In this document: positions 1 to 12,415 of the stretch, piece after piece | How the letters are laid out: every line of letters begins with the position of its first letter | Numbering within the stretch: position 1 is the first letter of the stretch | DNA from: Saturnia japonica | Lineage: Eukaryota > Arthropoda > Insecta > Lepidoptera > Saturniidae | Assembly (NCBI GenBank): GCA_033032175.1 | Contig: CM065309.1 | Location: forward strand, 1,364,001-1,428,000 | Reading direction: 5' to 3' | Length of the DNA stretch: 64,000 nt | Made by a program: the position numbers and the translations under genes | The notes under the pieces: model-generated | Databases searched by the model: none | What the model was told of the DNA's origin: nothing | Seen by the model: only the letters and a program-made list of their open reading frames with translations

Positions 1-414
1 AATAAACTTGCGGTATCTATTTTAGACGCCTCATAACCGCCTACGCTGTATTTGATGTCTATAAATTTTCTCAAACATCGTAAATTTCAGCGTGGGTGGT
101 AAAAAGCCCAATTGTGAAACACAACAAAGCGTATCGAATTGTAAAAAAGATTTCGTATACTTCATAAATATGAAAGTATAATATGAACACTTTTCTATTT
201 CTTTTATTATATATGAATATTCATTTAAAACCTGTATTTTAGTTAAGTCAGTATTCATTGTAACCAGGCTTCTAACCAAATGTTTGTACCCTATGCGTTT
301 CTATGCCATTAATACGATTATCGTGAAACTTTCATAATAGATAGTTAAATATAAAACACATGTCTTATTTTTTAATATAAAATATCGAAGAACGTCTACT
401 AATCTAGTCAATTA

Positions 415-867
415 TCTGTATATACATTTAAACATATTATAAAATTCAACGTCTCTTTGTCTGTCTAACCGTTTATGTTCTTTTTACGCGAGAACCACGT
501 ATTCGATTAACTTGTTTTTTTTTTTTAATTCATAGCTCTGTTATCTGGTCATTTTAGTCAAGTACAGTAAAAAATAAGCTGTAATGATAATGGTGAATCG
601 AAACGGAATAAAATAACTTTTAGGGCGAATAAACCCAAAGAGGTATGTCAAATTAATGTACTACATAGTTGTGGATATTAAAAAACCTAAAATAAAGTTG
701 TAGTAAATTATGTTTATCATCCAAGGATCACCCATAATAAGCATTTTTGTCTTTAAAATAATCGATGAGCCTCCGTGGTGGGAAGCGGAAGCAGAAACAG
801 CGAGATTCACGTGTGTGTTCGACCGATGGCATTTTGTAGTTCACGCGTGCACCGCGGACACAGCTAG
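415..867 (+). mobile_element. Non-autonomous Helitron, family H1, copy 1
   Basis: It starts with TCTGTATATAC (415) and ends in a GC-rich hairpin followed by ACACAGCTAG, with the terminal CTAG at 864-867 and T after it. The middle shares TCAAATTAATGTACTACATA with the H1 copies at 5.8, 38.0 and 58.7 kb. It is diverged in the 5' half. Confidence 0.65.
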
Positions 868-2719
868 TAATCGAATAAAGCGTAGTTTAGTTTAGAAATT
901 TGTCCCCATTGTTTTAGCTAAGTATTGTTTCGTATTAAAAGAAATAAAAAAAAATGGAATTTATTGAACAATAAGAAAAATCTATAGATTGTTAAGTAAC
1001 AATGAAACGGGTTACATTAAATCAGCTTAAATTATTTATAATCCATAATGAAGCGCGACTAATGAGCGACTAATATAGGGTGACGTTAGTGAAGTGATGA
1101 AAGATCGAGGTGGGAATCATTAAAAAAGCACGAAGGACCCGTAAATGTAGAAAAAATAACCGCTTCTTATTAATTTTCTAGTTTGAATACACGGTGCACA
1201 CATGGTAAGTTGTACTGTATTATATTTAGTACATCTTTTAACGCTGGAAGATCAAGATATAATGACAATGGCCATCGGTATATCTATTTTTGTTTGTTTC
1301 GTAGTTTAGCAATGTGACGGTACTCAATCTGATAGTGACCACAGTGCAATCCAATATCAACGCCGACCACCGTAGGAGTTAGAAGCAATCGTCAGTCGTT
1401 GCTTTCACGCCCGCCTGATCAATTAAAAAGAGCTTTCTACTTCTGCACAGTTGTATCAAATAAATCAACGTTTAAATCATTAACCAATTTATACGTACTG
1501 CTTCTCACTCGAATCAAATAGGAATTTTGTCTGTAAGTATTTCTAACAATAGGAGTATAAAATATGTTAGGGTTTCTAATAAATGGTGGTGGTATGCGTA
1601 TGTCAATTTTGCCTAGTATCTACGAACGGTCAATTTAGGCCATTGAGTATGCACAAAAGATATGATACATCAGCTATTTCTCTCCGTGTATACAGCCGGA
1701 GCATACGTTTTTTTTTATTTGAAAGAATCCTTTTTGTACGATGGAAGGAACACATTGACCGGGAAATAGTTCCATAGCTCCAAAGTACGGCAAAGATAAA
1801 ACGTAGCAAATTTCTTTGTTCGCGCCTAGATGGAGATTACAGAATAGATGTGTTTCTGATGCCCAACGCGTTTGGTCCTGTTATGAAACGAATAAGAAGG
1901 AATTAAGTTGAACAGCTCTTCATAATACTCGCTATGATAAAGGTGATAAAACATGCGCAGTCAGCCAATGTGCCTGCGCAGCTGAAGCTGTTCGTTGAAC
2001 TTAGTAGTCAATTTATAAATCTACCATGAAATTTGATTTTAAAAAAATGGGTCACCAAATATTGCCGCTAAATTAGAATTATTACCTACGCATTTTTCTA
2101 TTAAGTTCCATGAGAATTTTTTTTAGAAATTATAGATCAAAACTATTGCGATATTTTTTTTTTATTGATTATGAGCTCATAATAAATCAACATATATTTT
2201 ATATTGAGTGCAACTTAGATTAATAATTGGAGAGCAGTAAAGACTAATCATTCATCTAAGGGGGTCAACTAGTAATTGGTTTTACGTTTTAACACCTGGA
2301 ATTATAATTCTTAACAGTTCATTACAGTTGAAAGGTTATCTTCCTGTCTATTTTTATGGATTTTTTCCTCCTCGATTTTTTTGACGAGGATTTATTACTT
2401 GGCCTGCTGGGTAATTTTTAGAGAGGTTGCCTTCCTCGCGGCTCAACAGCGCTAAGCGGACGAACACGCTCCTGGTATTACGAATTAATCGATGAGGTCC
2501 AAGTTCAAGTCCCTTTACGAACATCGAGCCCACCCTTGCTCCATTCTGTCCTCTCTAATATTGATGAGAAGAATACTGGAAGGAGCGATGCCTATGTCAA
2601 GGCACCACAAAGACTTTACCAGACATCACCCTGTTTTACATTGCTTAACCTAACCTGATCGCAGAATTTTGACGTTTTCGTGTTCAATTAGAATTTTGAT
2701 AATTAATTATGGTCAAGTA
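868..2719. other. AT-rich stretch with no firm feature
   Basis: There is a weak exon-like pair at 1182-1204 and 1310-1382, described in the findings. A GC-richer patch at about 2395-2650 contains a B-box-like AAGTTCAAGTCCC near 2500 and may be an old SINE. Nothing else is supported. Confidence 0.4.
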
Positions 2720-2990
2720 CATCCTTAGCCTAGTGGTCTTAAGCGCAACTGCTATGCTCGAGGTCCCGGGTTCAATTTCCTGGTTGAGCAAAGTGTTATT
2801 GGGTTTTTCTATGGAATACTTAGTACCACCTCGGAGTTTGGCTTTGTTCTCGCTTATTGGCAGTTTAGGTTCACCTCTTATTACATGGGACCTAAAAACA
2901 TACACGACGATTTGTGGGTGTTCATTAGTACACCTCTACCTAACCCTTCGAGTGTACTGGCGTGATGGTATGGTACGTTATGTTCAAATA
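2720..2990 (+). mobile_element. tRNA-derived SINE, family S1, copy A
   Basis: The head TTAGCCTAGTGGTCTTAAGC is a tRNA A box and GGTCCCGGGTTCAATTTCC is the B box. The body (GCAAAGTGTTATTGGG...) ends CTGGCGTGATGGTATGGTA. Five other copies lie in the window. The A and B boxes mimic a tRNA gene but the cloverleaf is not complete. Both-strand open frames here are repeat artefacts. Confidence 0.75.
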
Positions 2991-5334
2991 CAGGGTTCAC
3001 TTATTTTCTAAGTCTTATAGCTTATTCACAAATAATAAGTCATCGAATATGCGATAATAAAATTGATTTCAAGGTAAATATATGTATAGAAGTCAATTTT
3101 AATAACACATAATAATACATAATTGTCTTTTCGAATTAATAATCGAATATGTTTAGACTTATTATTTACATAGTTAAAGAACATGATTATAGAAACAATA
3201 ATTTATTTTACTTGAATGTATTATGATAAAGTTAAGTAGGTATGTATCTTTTTTCTAGAAAAATGATAAAGTAATAAATGCAAAGAAAAGCGTCTAATAA
3301 ACGGTAGCTACTAACGTATTATTAAGGTAAATTAATAAAATTGCCTCAACAATTTTCCAATCAAAATATTTTTCACCGCGTTCCCGAGAAACCACCGCGT
3401 TTCTACTAAAGCAGAAATGATTTATTTAATAGATTGTTTGCCGGCGGAAATCTGTGGAGAAAATCGTTTTATATGTTGTAATAAATTTGATAAAAAAAAG
3501 TATGAAATATTGCCAACGGATACCGTTTCGTGGGTGTAGTGAAGTGGAAATAGTCGAAGTATTCTGTCTGAAACATATAATTTTCAGTTAGAACCATTAC
3601 TTTTTATTAAATATGATATATATTAACTTACGCCAATAGCTTTGCAAGCGTTGGAAACTTTCAAAATAAATCGCAGAGCCAATAAATAGATGTGTTTCGT
3701 TTATTTCCTCGTCATTTATAATATCAATTTAAGAAACGTTTATTAGATCAATAAACTACGTTATTCAACCTGAAATGAAACAAAACAAACAGTATGACAT
3801 TTAAAATCAAATAGAACTATAAATAATTACAAAACAAAATAAAAAAACTAAACAATGCGAATATTCCTGGATGCAGAAGCCGAGGCTTGCCTCTCATATT
3901 TTGATTTTTCCCACTGCTTGTAGAGTATGGCTGTTAGCTAAAACCAATTTAACTCCATCTTCGATATAGGAGAAAAACTCATGTTAACTTAAACTCGAAG
4001 AATCTTTGGTGAAATTGTATAAACTATTATTGTCTCGTTTTAGCAAACAAAATCTATTTTTATTATTTAAATATCCTCCAAATTATGAACACAATTTTTA
4101 AAGCAAAAATTACATCTATATTTTTGAAGGATCTTCCTTACAAGAGCATGCAAATGTATATATAGCAATAGGGCGTCCATATCACTTCTATTATAGTAAA
4201 CGTTTTTTTTTTTCACTTACGTGCATTTATCCATTTGTGCATTAGCCTCGGTTACGAATTTTATTCACTTTTCCTACGCTCATTATTTTGTTCCCACTCT
4301 TTTGCCCATGTTTCTGCTTCTACGTGTATTTCGAATAGTGTTTATTTTTGCCATTATTTGATAACATACACATTCCACGTGTCCGGCACGAACCGATGAA
4401 ACATACTTTTAAATATTACTATTGTGGCTTTTACTTTCACACCAATAATTTATGTATTTATTCATTCTTCACACAGATTACAGAGTGCCTGATAAAAGAA
4501 AAAAAAAACAAGCAAACAGATATTTTTCCTCCGTTTATCTTCATATCCAGACTTTACTGGCGTACAACAAAATGGATTAAAGAACTTATAAATTATGTGG
4601 TTTAATAATACAATATCTTTGCGAATAAGCTTTGTCCGGTGTCTAAAAATATACACGTAAGCAACAATAGGTAAATTCGGTTAGAAAAAAATTCTCTAAT
4701 AAAAATTTCTACGAAACGTTAGAGCGTTCGAAAAACAATAGAAGGTAATTAACACGAGACTAAAGAAAAAAACATAAAGACCATATTGATTTCTGCTGAA
4801 CTTAATTCAATTAACTCAATTTAAGTCCACCAAACATAATATTTTTTATTTAAAAAAAAAATAAATGTTTCGTGCTTTATTGGGACATCCACTACATGAC
4901 CACAAGAAATGTAAAAAAAGTTGTACAATATTCACATTTACAGGTCGCTCGAAAACATAATACTAAGTACGCTTGTTTATTATTGAAAAAAAAACTTAGC
5001 GAGCTCTTCTATAAAAAACTTTTAGAATACTTTAAATGTCAACCGTAGATCATGGCGAGAAAAAATATGTGTAAATTTTTAACATTATTGGATTTTTTTA
5101 TTTTGTTTTGAGTTACCCTTTAAATATTTTCCAGTTGATATTTCGGTGAGAGTTCTAAAAACGTGTTAATTTTGTATATTTTCATGTGAGCAGTAAAATA
5201 AAAAATAATCTTTTTTACCACAATAGTACCACGCATACAAGCTTTTGCATTGACTTCGCAAACGACAATCGACTTTCACGATATCTGTTGTTAACTGATT
5301 GTAATACAGGAACCTTCACGGGATTGCCCAGAGA
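2991..5334. other. AT-rich stretch with no recognised feature
   Basis: There are no coding-like codon patterns, terminal repeats or tRNA boxes. Two minus-strand GTAAGT donors occur (near 3629 and 4219) with only short AT-rich open segments beside them. The open frames at 4348-4656 overlap on both strands and look random. Confidence 0.4.
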
Positions 5335-5545
5335 GGTAGGGCATAAAGAAATCTCTTTGGAAATTTAGTTGAAGAAAGATCCACTGTTAAAATACCTCCT
5401 TCCTAAAGAAGATTCCAGCTAAATAACCTTTTGTGGTGTTCCTGTGTTGAGTAGGGTATGAGAGCTCCTTGGACTCACTAAGGAAACCGCTTACAATCAG
5501 GTGGGCCGTGCGCTTGTTTACCACCTTAGTTGTATAAAAAAAGTG
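5335..5545 (+). repeat. Interspersed repeat family V (ends TTAGTTGTATAAA), copy 1
   Basis: It shares with other copies AAATCTCTTTGGAAAT, the CCAGCTAAATAACCTTTTG tract and the 3' end ACCACCTTAGTTGTATAAA. Family V is very common in moth genomes; its class is not known to me. Eight copies occur in this window. Confidence 0.6.
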
Positions 5546-5621
5546 CGCACAATAATTCACCAAAGTTTTATCGTATTAGCATTGTATAATACATACCTAA
5601 GTATATAAAAGTTTTTTTTAA

Positions 5622-5805
5622 ATTAATACCATAGGCATTAGTAACGTCTTGGCAACTTTGAACCACCCCACCCCAAGGGCTCTGGAAACTCTAATCACCG
5701 CTGGAACACAACACATGGGTATTTAGCTGCGACCTTCTGTAGGGTGGAAGTATTCCACCAGTCGGACTGCCCCAAAGAGACAAAAAATCTCCACTCGTGA
5801 ATTGC
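5622..5805 (-). repeat. Family V repeat, copy 2, inverted
   Basis: The + strand GGGCTCTGGAAACTCTAATC through ATTCCACCAGTCGGACTGCC is the reverse complement of the family V body. With copy 1 it forms an inverted pair 80 bp apart. Confidence 0.6.
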
Positions 5806-5833
5806 CCACATAATAGTACTAAATAGATATAAA

Positions 5834-6263
5834 TCTATACAATAAATAAAGTTGAAGTGTCTGTTTGTAATGTCAAAATAAGTTCCGGGTAACCTCCAAA
5901 ACGGTTGGACCGATTTTGACGGGACTTTCACTGATAGATAACTGATATTATAGGGAGTAACTTAGGCTACTTTTATTTAAGTAAAAGAGTTAGGGTTCCG
6001 CGCAAATAAAAAAAAACTGGTTATGGTGAATTAATTCGGGTGCTTAAATGGCTTACACTGAGTAAACCATGAGAGATATAGCAAATTAATGTACTACATA
6101 ATTGTAGATATTAAAAATAACTAAAAAAAGTTCACCGAGATTATACTTCTATCTTCTAAGGAACACCCACAATAAGCATTTTTGAATTTAAAATACCCAC
6201 TCCGAGCGAGATTGGTGCGGACATTCTGTAGTCCATGTAAAGCGAAGCCACGGGCACAGCTAG
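5834..6263 (+). mobile_element. Non-autonomous Helitron, family H1, copy 2 (best preserved)
   Basis: The 5' end is TCTATACAATAAATAAAG and the 3' end is GCGAAGCCACGGGCACAGCTAG. The short hairpin GC-GAA-GC just before CTAG and insertion between A and T are standard Helitron marks. The interior includes the phrase TTGGACCGATTTTGACGGGA. It is 430 bp long, has no coding capacity, and would depend on a RepHel protein supplied elsewhere. Confidence 0.8.
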
Positions 6264-7127
6264 TTAAATAAAAAAGTGAACAAAAACATTTTGTCTAATT
6301 ATATATTGAATACGCAAAACTGAAATCACAGCATCTCAATGACATCGATTGAACATTACAGAAGGATGTATAATGTTAAATCTCAAAGTCACTTAACGAT
6401 CATTGAACTAATGTAACAAGTCACTTAGCGCTACGTATTAAGTTTCATTGACACACGACTATGATTCACATGTTGCTGGACACAAGCCAATGCGGTTTAA
6501 ATAGATTGCGTCAGTTAAACTTACCGACCATCGGAAAACGACACTAGATAAAGTATGTAGTTTTTAAACAAACTAAAAAACGCACTAAATATTCGTCAAA
6601 ACAAATCATATGAAGCTAAACTCGAATGATTTGCTAGTCCCACTGTCCACCTCCTGGCTCCGTCATCAGATCAGCTCCAAGATACCAAATTATAGTGTTG
6701 TCATCCTAACTAAATATATATGCAAAGCTTCATTTCAATAAGACAATCAGAAGTAGGTTAAATTTGACTTCTGAGATGTGATTACATTGGTTTTTTAGTT
6801 ACAAGTGAAGTTAATAAAAGCGTGTTAATAAAAAGGACGTCAGGAATTATTACTGTGTACTGTGAAAATATTTGGAGAAATATTCGTTTTTCGCGCCTTC
6901 CGTAAGACAAGGGTATAACTACACTTTTTGTAATAGACAATAATAATTGTTCTGTTAATATTGCTCTAAAGCTTTGCGTGAAATATGCCTTGCACTTTTT
7001 AGAATCGTTTTTGTTCCTCCAAATAAAATGATGTTTTTAAATAACTTAGGTGTACTTAAGTCATGTTATGTATTTTTAACAATTGAGCCCTTTTATTATT
7101 GAAATTGCGGTATGTATTTTGTATATA
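6264..7127. other. AT-rich stretch; one old repeat fragment
   Basis: About 6640-6790 (GTCATCAGATCAGCTCCAAG onward) resembles a common moth repeat. The rest shows nothing. Confidence 0.35.
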
Positions 7128-8071
7128 CTAGCTGCGCCACATGGCCTCACTCGTATTAAATGTATATACGACTAAGGGCGGCTTGCGCAACATTTCATTT
7201 AACTAACTGCTAAACAAAGCTAGTTAATTATAATTACCCTCCTAAATGCATTTATGGTAAACGCATTTAGGGTCATCTTGCATGGGACCTACAGTGCGCT
7301 GATTTAGTTAAACATAATTAGCGAGTCGATAAAGCATTCTCTGCGTTCCGTTTCACATTTTGACGAGTTTCAGCGCGATCACTTATAAACTTATGCATAT
7401 ACTATATACATAATGAAACATGCATAGTTGGATGTCATAGTTTGTTGTCTGTCTAAATCAATTGAATAACATGAAAATAGTGCAATTATCTTCTATCAGA
7501 CACGAGTGAGAAATATGGTAAAAGTGTTTACCAAGCTGATGGCTCTTATGATGTCTCTGTTCTTTTATTCCCATAATTTTTATACATAATTTGTATTTTT
7601 AAATCATAAGGAGTCACTTAAACTTGTTTAGCGGCGGTTAACAGCCATCTTTGGCTATTTAATTTTAACTGGTCGTTAAACATATTTAACAACTAATTTT
7701 TCTTTGTAGAAAACGCTAATTTTGTTTAGCCACTTTAAATGTGTTTAGTCTTAGTTTAATCACATTTAAAAGTGATACGCAAGTCGCTCTTAGTCTCCAC
7801 CGCACCGCACAGCCGCTATCGCACCCGGGCCGCGTATCCTACAGTTGTTATCACTCCCCGTACTTGCCTGCAGCTGGCCAGATTGCTTGACGTCCATCAT
7901 TACTGCACCACTCTATAGGAATATAGCGTGAAGACATATATTCTATAACTTTTCTCGATAAACATGCTATAAAATGTAAAAAGATTTTTTGAAAATTAAT
8001 TGGTAATTCCAGAGATTAGCCCATTTAAACAAACAATATCTTGAGCTTTGTAATATTAATATACAATTATT
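7128..8071 (-). mobile_element. H3-type Helitron split by a terminal-inverted-repeat element
   Basis: The CTAG terminus is at 7128-7131 (ACTAGCTGCGCC on +). The family body resumes at 7796 and runs to about 8071, with TTTTCTCGATAAACATGCTA and GGTAATTCCAGAGATTAGCCC. The intervening 7170-7795 is a separate insertion. Only about 40 bp of the 3' side lies left of the insert, and the match there is decayed. Confidence 0.5.
7170..7795. mobile_element. MITE-like element with about 30-bp imperfect terminal inverted repeats
   Basis: The left end GACTAAGGGCGGCTTGCGCA matches the reverse complement of the right end (GACTAAGAGCGACTTGCGTA), and the similarity continues into an AAATTTAAC-like tract. It is 626 bp with no ORF. 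No clear target-site duplication could be read, so the superfamily is open. It sits inside the H3 Helitron copy, so it is the younger of the two. Confidence 0.65.
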
Positions 8072-9204
8072 GCATCATAAAGCCGACCGTTAAATAATTC
8101 TCATAACTCTGAATAACATTTACCAACTAGAATTACAATAAAATACAACAATTATACTTACGCTAATCAAATACAGAAAAAAAACCTTTTCGTTATTTAT
8201 ACTTTCGGACTATTTCAAACAACACGACTTTGGTATCCGCACGATATCAAAATTGTATTAATTGTTTTAAAGTAAAATTATTTACATGAAATACTCTTCT
8301 GGTTTTCATTTTTACCTTACTGCGTTTCCATCATTTTATAATAGCAATAAACTGAATTCTAACTATAGCATATTATAATATTATCTTGTATACCTTATTT
8401 AATTCCGTATCTAGTCTAAGACATAAGAACAAGATATGATTTTGTTGTATTGTATTTATATACATAGTTTGGCAATTTACCCATATCATTTTTATTGACA
8501 GAAATCCTTTTTTAGGTTGATGTTTCATTACATATATTTATTGAACTAAGAACACATGTAAATGCTTTAAATCAGTTATTCATAGACTGATATCAAAACG
8601 ATATCTTTTTACAAACAAATTATCGCGTCTTGTTCTAAAAATGGCATTAAGCAAAATACCTATAAAAGGTCTGTAGCTACTTGTCATTACTGTTTTAAAA
8701 GATAAAACTTAGGTACTGGAAACAATGTACTTTGAAAATATAACAATAAAAGGATTATGTAAGAGAGAATTGACACAAAATATTTTTGGCAAGATTACTA
8801 TTACTGAATCTTTATTATTAGGAAGTAAAGTTTTGGGATATGTTTATACCAGGTACTGGCTATAGAACTACTAATATAATTTAGCTATTTTTTCACTGGT
8901 AGTAATATAATAATTATGTTTAGGTTCTTGGCTGTAGGCTCATTTTATTGTCAAACAATTTTATATTGTAATTAACGTAAGGGTGTGGGCGGTTGGTAGA
9001 ATTTAACAGAAGTAAATCATTTACCTACAAAAAATCGAAACTGTAGCAATCAGATTCTGCCCACATTAGCAGGAGATGACTGTATGCATAATATGATTTC
9101 GATTCTAAGCCAAACGCTTAACTTTGTAGTAACTATGAATTTATTTTATCTCGCACTTCGCCAGTTGAAACTATATTTTTAATCAACGAACTTTTACTTT
9201 ATTT
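8072..9204. other. AT-rich stretch with nothing recognised
   Basis: No repeats shared with the rest of the window and no exon-like segments were seen. Confidence 0.4.
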
Positions 9205-9468
9205 ATTTTTTATACAATTAAGGTGGCAAACAAGAATACGTATGATGGTAAGCGGCCATTGTGGCCTATGGAGGATTGTAATACCATAAGATATCACTAG
9301 CTTTTTGTCGACTTTGAACCCTCTTGTCTAAAAAGCTTTAGAACCCTACTCACCACTGGAAAAAACAAGATGTTGTTTAGCTGAGATCTTATGTAGGGTG
9401 GAGGTAATCCAACAAGCGGACTGCCCTCTGAAGAGAGAAATCTTCAAAGAAACTCTGTACCCTACTTT
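9205..9468 (-). repeat. Family V repeat, copy 3
   Basis: The + strand ATACAATTAAGGTGGCAAAC through CTTATGTAGGGTGGAGGTAA to GAAACTCTGTACCCTAC. It is nearly full length. Confidence 0.6.
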
Positions 9469-9544
9469 TCTTATCTTAACTTTCAACCTTAGCCAGTTTA
9501 GTATAGTTTCGGGTCACTGGAGTTATTTGTAAGACACTTGACAA

Positions 9545-9672
9545 ATTCAAAATCAAAATAATCTTTATTCAATTTAGGGCCTAAGAAGGCACTTAAGAAC
9601 GTCAAAATACTACTGCCGGTTCGGAAAACGTCCCAGACATCAAGAAGTACCGGTAAGGACCTCGATCGGGTT
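9545..9672 (-). mobile_element. 3' tail of the CR1-like LINE, inverted
   Basis: The + strand TCAAAATCAAAATAATCTTT through GCCGGTTCGGAAAACGTCCC to CCTCGATCGGGTTTATC is the reverse complement of the tail at 61620-61750. Confidence 0.6.
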
Positions 9673-11285
9673 TATCTTCTTTTTTTTCATTCTTTTTTAT
9701 GTTATATTCTAAAAGGTGTACTCAAAAGTTCACAAAGGCTTTCAGAAAGATATTTCACTTCAAAACTTTCAAGACGGATTAACACATGAATTTAAAGTAC
9801 AATTTTAACATAACTACGAAAACTAAGTTAAAATTAAAACCGTTATAACTTTAACTTTAGATAAATTTAAAACGCATTTATTCTGGCTTTATTCCAGCAA
9901 ATGAATCACGGGGTTCAAGCTCTGTTACTATTTGTAACAATTAATGTATCATGAAAGCGGACACTTTGTTGTGATTTGCACTTTATCATTATTGGGATTG
10001 ACTTGATTTTTGCGTGCTTCATATACTTTGCCTGTAGCTTAACTTCTAATTCTCCTCAATTTTGTAAGATTAGCCACGTCCTCGTTTACGCTTCTATCGG
10101 ATTTGGTGAGGGATTTATCAAGCCAATTGCATTGGTATGCATTCTTTTATTTTTTTTTATCAAGGATTTTGTTCTTGTTCATGGACTATTATTACTGTAA
10201 TCTATTTCCATGAGTTAATATTTATTTCATTTACTTACACTTGTAACATAAAATAATATTATAATATAAATAATTTGCTACAAGTTTAACAATGATTTTT
10301 ATATTTAGGTCAGTTAAAGACGAGCACAAAATTAAATTATATAAATAATAAATTTTATCTTGCTAAAAATATGCATATACTAATTAATGTTTTGTTAGTT
10401 GTCTAATTCGATTTAAGTTCTTAAACCATTCACCCGATTACAATAAAACTTTAGTGAGTTATTGTATGTACAATTTGCATCAACATTTCCAAGGATTATG
10501 GAGTTTATAGAGACCCTTTGAAGTTTAACATCATAAATATGCGATAGACCACAAATGAAACACCTGATACATTCGTTCGTATCATAACATTCGTATAAAA
10601 TCAAGAAAGTCATTAATTAGCTCATTTAGCATTTAAAACAACATAGCCTTAATTAAATAGCACTTCATTACACAGGCCTTGTAACAAATGGTTGAACAAG
10701 GATTATCCCTACGCACCTGTAGCACTTACAATGTTTATATATAAATCTTATCCTTTGTATTTTCTTATAATTAATTTTATAAATAGTGCTAAAATGAGTC
10801 AATGCTTTTAATGATATTAAATTGCAATGGTAACTACACATGGTAATAGAAAAAGGGGGTTAAAAAGTAAGAGCATGTTAACAAAAAAGAAGAGGTGATA
10901 AAAAAGCAAAGTCTTAAAATTGAGAGGATGATATCACAATAGTGGTAGATCCTGAATATGTAATAGAGAAAACAGAAAACGAAAATGTTTATGTGACATT
11001 TGAAGAAGGACAAATTCTTTTTGACGTAATCTTGTAAAATAAATAATAGCAAAGGTTTGAAATTTGCTAGCTAATACTTTTGAGTTGAAAATTTGTCATT
11101 ATCATTGGTGTATTCTAGTAATTGTAATAGAATCTTCATTGTTTGGCAAGTTACTATCATTAGCTACATCTTTCATGCGATTTGGTGATATTTTTGTCAA
11201 CCATGCAACAATATATCATTTATTTTATTATGCACAAACGTTAAGTCTCTTTCTATTTATTTTTAACACGCTTTTATTAGCTTCA
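9673..11285. other. AT-rich stretch with nothing recognised
   Basis: The short open frames at 9976-10200, 10413-10613 and 10834-11052 are hydrophobic AT-rich translations without motifs; they are not called genes. Confidence 0.4.
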
Positions 11286-11470
11286 CCTGTATGTATGTAT
11301 GTATGTATGTAACCGACCCCTTTGAGCTCGATTTTGTCCTACTTTGAATGATCAGATTTAATTCAAACTTTGCACACCTGTCAAAAGTCGATGACAATGC
11401 AATAATCCGATCAAAGCATCCGATTATCCTAATTAGATTCGCCAGGATTAATTAATTTCTTTCCGCATTC
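11286..11470. repeat. TATG microsatellite and adjoining interspersed-repeat segment
   Basis: About six TATG units at 11289-11311 are followed by AACCGACCCCTTTGAGCTCG and a stretch ending near the helicase fragment. I recognise the sequence after the microsatellite as a type often seen next to such repeats in moth genomes. It may be part of the same Helitron-derived element. Confidence 0.4.
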
Positions 11471-11531
11471 TTTGCATGCGAGTAAGAGAGATAGAGCTAG
11501 TGTGCGAACTACGCATGGGTGCAGTTCCACA

Positions 11532-11799
11532 CTTACTCTTTCGGGCATGCAAGGTTGTACAGTTGATCATGCAGTCATTTATTTGGGTCCGCGATTGTTT
11601 GCTGCTGGACAAGCTTATGTGGCACTTAGTCGTGGAAGATCCTTGGACGGTATACGAATTGAAGAACTTGATTGCTCAAAATTAACAGGAAGAACTCCAC
11701 CATGTAACAGTGAAGCATTGAATGAAATGAGTGATCACACTCATCCTCATTCTCAGTGCCGCCAACAGATTCGCTCCTATGATTATAATATTTTGTAGA
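11532..11799 (+). pseudogene. Fragment of Helitron Pif1-like helicase, C-terminal motifs
   Basis: In one frame the sequence reads GMQGCTVDHAVIYLG, then PRLFAAGQAYVALSRGRSLD and ELDCSKLTG, ending at a TAG stop (11797-11799). The AYVALSR block is the arginine-finger motif VI of Pif1/RecD-like helicases. QGCTVDHAV is a degenerate motif V, and the I-Y-L-G-P-R-L-F-A spacing is that of Helitron RepHel proteins. Only about 60 of some 1,500 residues remain; upstream the frame no longer matches, so the Walker motifs and the Rep nuclease are gone. This is the only trace of an autonomous Helitron here, and it may belong to a family that moved some of the short Helitrons nearby. A domesticated host Pif1 is less likely given the truncation. 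Confidence 0.7.
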
Positions 11800-12030
11800 G
11801 TGATTACGGATTGAAAGTTCCATACTCAAGCATTAATGTGACTGACTGTATATGTAAATAAGGTTGCACCTCTATGTGTCTCGCTGTTTATATTGGCATC
11901 ATAGAAATCTTTGAATATGTGTTCTTAACCAAGACACAATCGGAACACATTTGTACATATTAAGGGCGGTTGATAGTTAGCAAATCGAACTAAATAATTT
12001 ATAGTTTAAAAAATTTAACTAAAAAATGAA

Positions 12031-12415
12031 AAATAAATAATAGTTTAAAAAAACCTAAAAAAAACACGCTTTCATAATAAATCCAACTAAAAAACAGAAA
12101 ATAAAATTTTATAAAATTGATTAAGTACAGTGTAAAAAAAAATGAATGTACATTATTGTAAAAAAAGCGTGGGGTGCACAGTGTCAATAATTATAAACAT
12201 TTTATTGACAGATATTGAGTGGAAGAATCATCACTTCGATAATATAATATCTAAAAAGCGCTTTGAATACACCCCACGCTTTTTTTACAATAATGTACAT
12301 TCATTTTTTTTACACTGTACTTAATCAATTTTATAAAATTTTATTTTCTGTTTTTTAGTTGGATTTATTATGAAAGCGTGTTTTTTTTTAGGTTTTTTTA
12401 AACTATTATTTATTT
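12031..12415. repeat. Long near-perfect inverted repeat (146-bp arms, 93-bp loop)
   Basis: The left arm (12031-12176) is the reverse complement of the right arm (12270-12415), apart from one-base length differences in two A/T runs. The loop at 12177-12269 is unique sequence. A transcript would fold into a 146-bp double-stranded stem. The arms begin with AAATAAATAATAG and end with GCGTGGGGTG at the loop. Possible identities are a fold-back transposon, the terminal structure of the Helitron-type element whose helicase fragment lies 230 bp upstream, or a hairpin RNA locus. No flanking target duplication was seen. The open frames across it are mirror images and not genes. Confidence 0.9.

Noticed and set aside
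12142..12324. Open frames on both strands across the inverted repeat
   Set aside because: The two translations mirror each other because of the palindrome; no coding evidence.
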